Source: a beta proteobacterium AAP65 (lineage in GTDB: Bacteria; Pseudomonadota; Gammaproteobacteria; Burkholderiales; Burkholderiaceae_C). Taken from it: a stretch of DNA of 64,000 nucleotides. Positions within the stretch are counted from its first letter, which is position 1. Every line of letters starts with the position of its first letter. The notes below the pieces were generated by a model. The model searched no databases. It was given only the letters and a program-made list of their open reading frames with translations, and had not been told where the DNA came from. Both the position numbers and the translations under genes were made by a program. Below, piece after piece: positions 54,266-60,952 of the stretch. The stretch is from assembly GCA_001295865.1 (NCBI GenBank), contig LJHW01000001.1, positions 1-64,000 of the forward strand, given 5' to 3'.

Positions 54266-55236
54266 GCCTCGTTCGACAGGCGGCGCGAGCGCGGCGGCCA
54301 CCATCGCAGCTTGTGCAGCGCCAGCAGCAGACGGAATGCGAGTTCGGTCCACCAAGAGTCGCGCCACCGCCGCAAGCCAAAGATCATGCGCCAGCTGGCT
54401 TCGGCGCTGTACGGGCCGAGGATGAAGTGGCGGCGGATCAGCTCGGTGGCGGTCGGGTCGAGTTCCGCGCCGTAGTGCCGCCAGAACGCCTGCACCTGCC
54501 CCAGTAGGATGCCGACCCAATCCTTGCGCAGAAGGAACCGCACGATGTGGCGCTGCCGGCCCAGCCAGCCCGCGCCATGACCAATTTGGTTGCCCCCGTG
54601 CTGGCGATACAGCAGGCTCGGCTGTGCGTCGAACACCACCCGGCCAAAGGCGCTGACCACGAGAAATAGCCACCAGTCGTGGAAGTGCACGTTCTCCGGC
54701 ACACCCGCACATTGGACCCGACGCAAGGCGGGCGCATTCAGCGCAGCGGTGCACCCGGTGATGATGTTCTCGGCCAGTGCGCCTTCGAAAGAAGGCGGGC
54801 GCAAGGGCACCCGAGTGACGTTCAAGGGCTTCAGCTCAGCGTCGGCCAGCATCTGCGCGCTGCCGTACAAGGCCGGAACCGGGCCGCAGGCGCGCAGGCT
54901 GTTCCAGGCCCGGTCCACTTTGCCGGGCAGCCAGTGATCGTCCTGATCAGCCAGCATCACCATGTCCGTGTCGGGTGGGGTGTCGTTCAGCAGTGTCAAG
55001 AAGCTTCGACTGAAGCCGAGATTGACGCCACGGCAAAGCTCGATGCGCCCATCGGCGAAAGCCTCGATGACGGCCACAGTGCCGTCGGTCGACCCGTCGT
55101 CGCGCACGACGATGAGGCCGCCTGGCGGCAACTGCACGAGGATGGAGCGCAACTGTTCAGCGATGTGTCTTTCACCGTTGAAAGTTGACATCAGCACCCG
55201 CACCCGGGCGTCGGCCGGAACCGCGGGCTCAGTCAC
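54262..55236 (-). CDS. Glycosyltransferase family 2 (rhamnosyltransferase-like)
   Basis: 324 residues from a GTG that overlaps the upstream gene by 8 bases. The GT2 fold shows VLMSTFNGERHIAEQLRSIL, the VVRDDGSTDGT motif, a MVMLADQDDHWLPGK metal/nucleotide site and FHDWWLFLV in the C-half. The pattern is like rhamnosyltransferases of O-antigen clusters. It adds a sugar to the growing lipid-linked glycan. The donor is not identifiable. Flanking genes are coupled on both sides. Confidence 0.88.
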   Translation of the reverse strand: MTEPAVPADARVRVLMSTFNGERHIAEQLRSILVQLPPGGLIVVRDDGSTDGTVAVIEAFADGRIELCRGVNLGFSRSFLTLLNDTPPDTDMVMLADQDDHWLPGKVDRAWNSLRACGPVPALYGSAQMLADAELKPLNVTRVPLRPPSFEGALAENIITGCTAALNAPALRRVQCAGVPENVHFHDWWLFLVVSAFGRVVFDAQPSLLYRQHGGNQIGHGAGWLGRQRHIVRFLLRKDWVGILLGQVQAFWRHYGAELDPTATELIRRHFILGPYSAEASWRMIFGLRRWRDSWWTELAFRLLLALHKLRWWPPRSRRLSNEA

Positions 55237-56395
55237 GGGCCCACGGCGGCGCGTAGCGCCCAGGCAAGCGCACGCAATCAATGGAGAAATCGCCGGACCG
55301 CACCTTCGCCACCGGCCCGAGGACGCTCGGGTTTATCGAGCGCATGTGCTTGAAGTAGACCGTACCGTCGTGGTGGACGTAGATCGTAGTGTCAGAGCGG
55401 CTGTAGTGGCGCAAGACGCCATCATCCCCCGGCCTGGTGCGCGCGTCATCGACCGGGAAGAACCGCGGGCAGCGGCGTTCCACTTGGAGGAAAACATCGT
55501 CGAACTCGGGTGCAAACATGGCCGGTTGAGCCGCTGCCGCCGGCGCGGTGGACTTCTCCAGTTCACAGAACCAGAAGCCGCTCTCGTGTTCCTGGCTCAG
55601 CTTCAGTTCAAAGGGCAGGCCTGCGATGCTCGCGCGAGCAAAGGTGCATGGCCGCGCGACAGGCGCAAGGCCCTGGCGCAGCAGCGCCCGCCGGATCACA
55701 CCCCAGGCCTCGTCGATGGGTTGTTTGTCTTCGGTCATCACCAGGCGCGTCGCGCGGATCACGCCGTACTTCGGCAACGGCAGGTCGATCAAGGCCTGAA
55801 GTCGGACGTACTCTCGCATGCCAGGCACAAGATCCTGCTGGCCGCTGACATTCGACCAGCGCGAGGCTGTGTGCATCTGCGGCACCAAGATCGAGTGCGA
55901 TATCGCCCCGATGGTGAGGAACACAGCCGGCCGGTCGGACAGGGGCGTACGCTCCAGCTCCAGCCCAGACTTGCCGCTCCAAGGGCGAAGCGCCCACACG
56001 TTGGGCTCGTAGGTCATCCATACCGCCAGGCCCTGAAGGGCGAGCGCGCCGGCGATGGTGGTATTGCGCATGGCCACCGTGGCAGGCAACTCCCGCGCCA
56101 CGACCACGAGCATGGGCCCGACCAGCATCAAGCCCCAGAGGAAGTACCGAGCGTTGCCGGAGACGGCCGTCCACAGATAGAAGGCCGCGAAAAGACCCAG
56201 CAGCGCACTCCATTGCGGAACGTTGAGCACGGACAAGCGTTGGCGCGCGGTCAGTGCGATCAAGAAGAACACGATCAGCAGCGCGAAACGGAAGTCCGGT
56301 GCATGTATCTCGGTGTACAGGCTGGCCACCGGATCGATCATCAGGAAGGGCCGCAACAGACCGTCGAGCCAGGTATCGGGTACGAAACGCAGCAC
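55229..56395 (-). CDS. C-terminal part of a split GT-C-like membrane protein
   Basis: 388 residues from GTG 56395. The first half has about four membrane spans with DFRFALLIVFFLIAL, LWTAVSGNARYFLWGLMLVGPML. The second half is soluble and periplasmic-looking. The start lies only 2 bases after the stop of the gene before it, and the combined order of segments (an extracellular-loop Asp, then NPFFPFF, then WLDGLLRPF, then DFRF) is that of one GT-C/ArnT-like protein in related genomes. It is therefore probably the C-terminal part of a frameshifted gene. Alternatively it is a separately translated subunit. Confidence 0.75.
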   Translation of the reverse strand: MLRFVPDTWLDGLLRPFLMIDPVASLYTEIHAPDFRFALLIVFFLIALTARQRLSVLNVPQWSALLGLFAAFYLWTAVSGNARYFLWGLMLVGPMLVVVARELPATVAMRNTTIAGALALQGLAVWMTYEPNVWALRPWSGKSGLELERTPLSDRPAVFLTIGAISHSILVPQMHTASRWSNVSGQQDLVPGMREYVRLQALIDLPLPKYGVIRATRLVMTEDKQPIDEAWGVIRRALLRQGLAPVARPCTFARASIAGLPFELKLSQEHESGFWFCELEKSTAPAAAAQPAMFAPEFDDVFLQVERRCPRFFPVDDARTRPGDDGVLRHYSRSDTTIYVHHDGTVYFKHMRSINPSVLGPVAKVRSGDFSIDCVRLPGRYAPPWARD

Positions 56396-56397
56396 GG

Positions 56398-57153
56398 TCA
56401 GCCCCCAAACACGCTCTGGAAGAATGGGAAGAAGGGGTTACCTGTCTGAACCCAGAGTTGCCAGCCCCAGGGGGCATAAGCAAGACCGAACCCGGCAGTC
56501 GCGCCAAAGCCCAGCGCCCAGCCGCGACACAGTGGGAAGGTCAAGCCAGGCCCACGCCACCACCACACCAGCAGCAATGGCAAGGACAAAGCGTTGGAAA
56601 TCTTGAAGGCGCAAGCCATGCCCCAGAACGCGCCAGAGACAGCCACACGCCGGTTGTCGGGTTCCGGCATGCTCATGAGCGCCAGAGCCCAGAGCAGCGG
56701 CACCACGGACAAGGGATCGTTGGCCGTGGTACCGATCGCCGACAGTACGACGAGGCTCAGCAGGCCCAGAGCACATGCCGCACTGCGCTCCCAGACTGCC
56801 TGCCACACTCCGGCCTGCGCCGGTAGCAGGCCGTACGTGATGACCCAAAGCGGCGGCACCATCAGGCAGCATAGGAAAATCGCCCAGGCTGCACCGGCGG
56901 TCGCGCCGTCGATAGGCAACTGCGTAAGCCTGAAAACAGGCCAGTACAGATAGGGGTACTGCCAAGACTGAATGCTTGCTGCATTCACGTCCAGGTGCCA
57001 GCGAGGCGACTCGCTGAAGAACCCCAGGTAGACGTGATGGTTCAGCGCATCCCAGCTCAAGCCCCAGACACCCATGCCCACTGGCACTGCAGCAAGCGCA
57101 GCCGCTGCCCCCGCTGTGAGGAGCAGCAGCTCCAACCAGTGCCAACGTGTCAT
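56398..57153 (-). CDS. N-terminal part of a split GT-C-like membrane protein
   Basis: 251 residues with about 6-7 membrane spans. The first loop carries LSWDALNHHVYLGF, with the acidic/His pattern of polyprenol-sugar-dependent GT-C enzymes. It ends abruptly in QTGNPFFPFFQSVFGG and a TGA. A run of five G residues (minus strand, at 56402-56406) lies five codons before the end. Adding one G there would join it in frame to the next reading frame through GGLTVLRF. The ATG overlaps the stop of the upstream glycosyltransferase. Confidence 0.75.
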   Translation of the reverse strand: MTRWHWLELLLLTAGAAAALAAVPVGMGVWGLSWDALNHHVYLGFFSESPRWHLDVNAASIQSWQYPYLYWPVFRLTQLPIDGATAGAAWAIFLCCLMVPPLWVITYGLLPAQAGVWQAVWERSAACALGLLSLVVLSAIGTTANDPLSVVPLLWALALMSMPEPDNRRVAVSGAFWGMACAFKISNALSLPLLLVWWWRGPGLTFPLCRGWALGFGATAGFGLAYAPWGWQLWVQTGNPFFPFFQSVFGG

Positions 57154-58424
57154 CGGGCGCGCTCGCCGCCCTTCAGCCTGCTGGAATCGAAAGCGCTTCG
57201 CAACGCCGCGAAGTACATCGAGGCCAGCAATGACTGTGTGCCCAGAATCACCAACCCCACCCCAGGAATGATGCGGCGCATGGCGACCTCAGGGTCCAGC
57301 GCGCCAAAGTTCGAAGCGCCCCATTGCAAGGCCAGGCCTGCACAGAGCACACCGCCGACCACAGTCGCCATCACCCCGCCCAGCGGCAGCAGCAGGCTGC
57401 TCGCCATGCGCTGCGCCCACTGTTCGCGCGGGTGCGGCGCATCCAGGCCTGCCAAATGCCGCGCCAGCACGGCCCCGAGAGCAAACAGCAGGGTCTGGTA
57501 ACCCAGCACGGCCGCCGCCATTGCGAACAGTTGCGTGTGGATGCCCAGGGGCCAAGGCAGTTCGCCTTGCAACCAGATCTGGCTAGCCAGGAGCTGTAGC
57601 AAGCCAAGGCAGGTCAACAAAGCGCCCGGGTAGAGGAACAGCCACCGCGGCGAGTAAAGCAACAGGTAGCGCAGATGACGCCAACCGTCGCGCCAGGTGT
57701 TCAAGTGCGGCGGGCGATCGCGGCCATCCTTGTGCAGCTGGGTCGGCACTTCGCAGATGCGCAACCCCGCCTGAAGACTCTTCACGATCATCTCGCTGGC
57801 GAACTCCATGCCAGGCGTGACCAGACGCAGGCGGCGCATGGCGGCGCGTTCGAACCCGCGCAGACCGCAATGGAAGTCGCCCAGGCCCCCCCCGAAGAAG
57901 CGACGGCCCAGAAAGCTAAGCACCGGGTTGCCCAGGTAGCGGTGCAGGAAAGGCATCGCCCCAGGCGAAATGCCACCGCGAAAGCGGTTCCCCACCACCA
58001 ACTGCTCACCCTTGCGCAGGGCGTTCAAGAACGGGTCCAGATCCCCGAAGTCGTAGCTGTCATCTGAGTCGCCCATCACGACGTAGCGGCCCTTCGCTGA
58101 CTCGATGCCGGCGATCAGGGCAGCGCCATAGCCCCGCACGGCAACCGCCACAACACGCGCACCAGCTTGCTCCGCCAGAGTTTGCGAGCCATCGGTTGAA
58201 CCGTTGTCCGCCACCAGCACTTCACCGCGGATGCCCCTCCGCTCCAGGTAGTTGCGCGCCTTGGCAATGCAGCGCGCCAGAGTTCGCGCCTCGTTCAAGC
58301 AGGGCATCAGCACCGTGAGCTCCAGCTCACCTTCGACCTGCAGCACTGCCGCCGCGGGCACGAGCGAGGACTCAAGGGGCACGGTGATATCCAGAGACGG
58401 ACTCTCCAGGTGAAGGGCAGACAT
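57150..58424 (-). CDS. Polyprenol-type glycosyltransferase (GtrB/DPM-like) with C-terminal membrane spans
   Basis: 424 residues. A GT2 catalytic domain (about 35-250) has LTVLMPCLNEARTLARCI, VLVADNGSTDGSQ, the DxD-type GDSDDSYDF and GNRFRGGISPGAMPFLHR. The C-terminal part (about 275-424) has four to five membrane spans. This is the dolichol-phosphate mannosyltransferase-like group, which loads a sugar onto polyprenol phosphate at the membrane. It would supply donor for the GT-C-like enzyme next to it. It is the first gene of the glycan operon, 139 bases after pilA. Overlap with the next gene is ATGA. Confidence 0.88.
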   Translation of the reverse strand: MSALHLESPSLDITVPLESSLVPAAAVLQVEGELELTVLMPCLNEARTLARCIAKARNYLERRGIRGEVLVADNGSTDGSQTLAEQAGARVVAVAVRGYGAALIAGIESAKGRYVVMGDSDDSYDFGDLDPFLNALRKGEQLVVGNRFRGGISPGAMPFLHRYLGNPVLSFLGRRFFGGGLGDFHCGLRGFERAAMRRLRLVTPGMEFASEMIVKSLQAGLRICEVPTQLHKDGRDRPPHLNTWRDGWRHLRYLLLYSPRWLFLYPGALLTCLGLLQLLASQIWLQGELPWPLGIHTQLFAMAAAVLGYQTLLFALGAVLARHLAGLDAPHPREQWAQRMASSLLLPLGGVMATVVGGVLCAGLALQWGASNFGALDPEVAMRRIIPGVGLVILGTQSLLASMYFAALRSAFDSSRLKGGERAR

Positions 58425-58510
58425 AAGCGCTTTCAAAGGCTGGGATTTCGCGGCAGACCAGGGCGGCGCGGAGTCGCATGTTGTCACCGGGCCGAGGCCT
58501 CGGCACAAAG

Positions 58511-58533
58511 AAAACCGGGGCCAGAAGGCCCCG
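58511..58533 (-). terminator. Rho-independent terminator between pilA and the glycan operon
   Basis: On the minus strand a 7-bp stem CGGGGCC / GGCCCCG with a TTCT loop is followed by G and TTTTCTTT. It lies 30 bases after the pilA stop and before the glycosyltransferase gene, so most pilA transcripts may end here. Confidence 0.75.
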
Positions 58534-58562
58534 ATTCCACTTGAGACAACAGAGACGCTGGG

Positions 58563-58997
58563 TCAGTTGCCGCGGCACGAGCCAGGCATCAGGCGCGTCG
58601 GGCTGCCAGAGCAGGTCCAGGTGGTAATCGTGCTCGACTGACCAGCGGTCAGCGCCGGGCTGGGGGTCAAGGTCACGGTAACGCCAGCCGACTCGCCAAG
58701 AGCAGCGGCGTTACCAGTCACGGTGATGACACCAGTGGTCGCATTGACCTCGAGGTTCTGGACGTACTTGGTGGACGCAAAACCGGTTGCGCAACTGTCC
58801 AGCGCCGAGGCACCCGACGACTGCACGATCTCCGAAACGCAGGTACGGGCCGAGCTCGCAGCCAGCACGACTTCCGAGACCTTCGCCTTCTTCGTGTAGT
58901 CCTGGTAAGCCGGCAGAGCCACGGCAGCCAGAATACCGATGATCGCCACGACGATCATCAGTTCGATCAGGGTGAAACCTTGTTGGACGCGCTTCAT
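58563..58997 (-). CDS. pilA: Type IV pilin (PilA)
   Basis: 144 residues as the prepilin. The class IVa leader MKRVQQG is cut before F8; the mature start [14 protein letters not shown] includes the Glu at position +5 needed for assembly. The C-terminal half has four cysteines that could form two disulfides, including the terminal loop TWTCSG to GSCRGN. It is rich in Ser/Thr/Ala ([28 protein letters not shown]), the kind of low-complexity tract that PglL-type ligases modify. The ATG follows a strong AGGAG site. Sigma-54 promoter upstream. The major pilin of twitching/adhesion pili is the most likely role. Confidence 0.95.
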   Translation of the reverse strand: MKRVQQGFTLIELMIVVAIIGILAAVALPAYQDYTKKAKVSEVVLAASSARTCVSEIVQSSGASALDSCATGFASTKYVQNLEVNATTGVITVTGNAAALGESAGVTVTLTPSPALTAGQSSTITTWTCSGSPTRLMPGSCRGN

Positions 58998-59049
58998 GTC
59001 AGAAACTCCTGTGGGGCAAAAAAGGGGGTGGGCGGACGTCCCCCTTGAA

Positions 59050-59065
59050 TGCAGGGGGCGTGCCA
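59050..59065 (-). promoter_or_regulatory. Sigma-54 (-24/-12) promoter of pilA
   Basis: On the minus strand TGGCACG-N4-CTGCA matches the consensus TGGCACG-N4-TTGC(A/T) except for one T to C, and keeps the GG-N10-GC invariants. Transcription would start about 40 bases before the pilA ATG. Confidence 0.85.
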
Positions 59066-59107
59066 GGGAGTCTGGGGCCTTTGGATCGGGCATTTTTCAC
59101 GCCAAGC

Positions 59108-59120
59108 GACAGATCTTGTC
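59108..59120. promoter_or_regulatory. GACA-N5-TGTC site upstream of pilA (proximal)
   Basis: GACAGATCTTGTC, a perfect 4-bp inverted repeat with a 5-base spacer, centred about 50 bases upstream of the -24 GG. It is a candidate activator (PilR-type) site because PilR is known to bind TGTC elements. Confidence 0.55.
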
Positions 59121-59160
59121 ACTCCGCCCCAGCCCCGCCAGGCGCAGAAGCGCCCGTGTT

Positions 59161-59173
59161 GACAATTCCTGTC
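59161..59173. promoter_or_regulatory. GACA-N5-TGTC site upstream of pilA (distal)
   Basis: GACAATTCCTGTC repeats the same motif 53 bases farther upstream (about five helical turns from the proximal site). It overlaps the last codon of the metallo-hydrolase gene. Confidence 0.55.
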
Positions 59174-59951
59174 AGTCCGCCAGCAGCAGGATCTGGCCGG
59201 TTGTCAGCGCCTGGATGTGATGCCGGCTGCTCTGCGCGCCCACCTCGGTCATCACCGCGTCCATCTCGCCGGGCTTGATGTGGGTGATGTAGACCTCGGC
59301 GGCCTGCTCGAACCCTTCGAGTTCACGCTGCAGCTGCGATGGGCACAGGTGCTGGCTCACGGTGGCCAACGCGTGCTCGTCGTCGCGGAAGGCGGTCTCG
59401 ATGACCAGCACCGCCACGGGGAGGCTGCGCAGCCGCTCCCATAGCGCCGGGTTGGGCCCGGTGTCGCCCGTGAAGACCCAGGCGCCGCCACTGCCATGCA
59501 CGGCATACCCGACCGCCGGCACGGTGTGGCTGGCCGGCAGCACCTCGATGCGGTGGCGGCCCAGTGCCAGCACCTCACCCACTGCGAGCGGCTGGAGAGC
59601 CAGCACCGGATGCGCGGCATCCGGCAGGCGCGTGAAGTCGGGCCAAATCACGCCGTTGAAGACGTGGTTCTGCAAGGCAGCGATGGTGGCAGACAGTGCA
59701 TGCACCACCACGGGCGGGCGCTGCGCGGCATGCCGGCGCCGCGTGACGCTGTCGGCCAGCAGGCCGATGGCCAGCACGTGGTCGAGGTGGGAATGCGTGA
59801 CGAAGATGTGGTCGACGCGCACCATCTCGTCGAGCGTGAGGTCGCCCACGCCGGTGCCGGCGTCGATGAGCACATCGTCGTCGAGCAGGAAGGACGTGGT
59901 GCGGTTGCCGGCGGCAATCGAGCCCGAACAACCGAGGACGCGGATCTGCAT
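59172..59951 (-). CDS. Metallo-beta-lactamase-fold phosphodiesterase-like protein
   Basis: 259 residues from MQIRVLGCSGS. The HxHxDH metal site is THSHLDHVLAIG near residue 67, with further ligands in FTGDTGPNPALW and ITHIKPGEMD. The pattern is closest to the class II cyclic-nucleotide phosphodiesterase/RNase Z-like subgroup often annotated as cAMP phosphodiesterase in Burkholderiales. It may lower cAMP, which could tie it to the kinase with a cyclic-nucleotide domain at 17842 and to pilus control. That activity is not proven by sequence. It is the last gene of the 63413-59172 series. Confidence 0.8.
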   Translation of the reverse strand: MQIRVLGCSGSIAAGNRTTSFLLDDDVLIDAGTGVGDLTLDEMVRVDHIFVTHSHLDHVLAIGLLADSVTRRRHAAQRPPVVVHALSATIAALQNHVFNGVIWPDFTRLPDAAHPVLALQPLAVGEVLALGRHRIEVLPASHTVPAVGYAVHGSGGAWVFTGDTGPNPALWERLRSLPVAVLVIETAFRDDEHALATVSQHLCPSQLQRELEGFEQAAEVYITHIKPGEMDAVMTEVGAQSSRHHIQALTTGQILLLAD

Positions 59952-60155
59952 GGAAGGGTAAGGCGTAGACCCGCGGCACTGCAGGCAAGGCACGCATGCT
60001 GATCGGGCCGGCGCCCCCCGGCAAGGCAAGGTGTCAGCTTTATGGCCTGCTTGTGCAGGCAGCGAGGTGCGGGCGTGAAGCCCGTCACGCTGGCGCCGAC
60101 GCTCTCGCTGCCAGCCGCTGGCGGCCGGCGAGAGAAGCCGAGCGCCGGGCGGGCC

Positions 60156-60863
60156 TCAGCGGTAAATGAACTGCATCTGCGTGCCGGCGAGTTCGATGAC
60201 GTCGCCGTTGCGCAGTGGCACCGAATCACCGACCAGCGGCACCCCATTGATGCTGGGTCGCGTGGCGCCTTCCACGTGCGCGAAGGCGTAGCCGTTGGGG
60301 CGCTTGGTGATGGAGGCCACCTGCACGCCGGGCTTGCCGACGGTGGTGACCACCTTGGTCAGCGACACCTCGCGGCCCGCGGCAGCCCCGTTGAGCACCT
60401 TGATCGAAGCAGGCTGCGTCGGCACGGGCGGCGGCGGCGGTGCCGACGGGCCCAGGCCGCCAAAGTTGGAGGGCGTGCTGGTGTAGGTGGGCGCGGGTTG
60501 CGTGGGCGGCACACCGAGCCCGGCCGAAGCGCTGCTGCCCGGCCGCATGATCATGGTCTTCTCGTACTCGCCGCTCTCGTCGACGAGGAACTTGATCTTG
60601 TACTTGCCGATCTCGACCGTGTCGTTGTGCGTCAGCAGCTGCTTCTTGATCGCCTTGCCGTTGATGTAGGTGCCGTTGGTGCTGTTCAGGTCTTCGATGA
60701 AGACGTCGGCGCCCACCATCTGCAGCACGGCGTGCTCGCCACTGACGGCAAGATTGTCGATGACGATGTCGTTGTAGGGCCGGCGGCCAAGCGTGGTCTT
60801 GTCCTTCGTGATCTGGACTTCCTTGATGACCACACCGTCGAGCGAAACCACCAGCTTGCCCAT
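60156..60863 (-). CDS. FHA-domain protein
   Basis: 235 residues. An N-terminal FHA domain (about 20-90) has LGRRPYNDIVIDN with the phosphothreonine Arg, SGEHAVLQ and LNSTNGTYING, all intact. A Pro-rich linker follows, then a second, weaker FHA-like domain (about 150-230) with ATRPSINGVPLVGDSVPLRNGDVIELAG. FHA domains bind phosphothreonine peptides. The kinase-PP2C gene directly upstream on the same strand is a likely source and remover of that mark. A TMIMRPG threonine between the domains could be the phosphorylated site. Confidence 0.92.
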   Translation of the reverse strand: MGKLVVSLDGVVIKEVQITKDKTTLGRRPYNDIVIDNLAVSGEHAVLQMVGADVFIEDLNSTNGTYINGKAIKKQLLTHNDTVEIGKYKIKFLVDESGEYEKTMIMRPGSSASAGLGVPPTQPAPTYTSTPSNFGGLGPSAPPPPPVPTQPASIKVLNGAAAGREVSLTKVVTTVGKPGVQVASITKRPNGYAFAHVEGATRPSINGVPLVGDSVPLRNGDVIELAGTQMQFIYR

Positions 60864-60952
60864 GCCTACCCTCGATTCAATCCGCTGCTGACCGCAGCTG
60901 CCTCAATGCGCCTGCGGCGTCTGTGTTTTTCCCTGCCACCACCGGCTCAACT

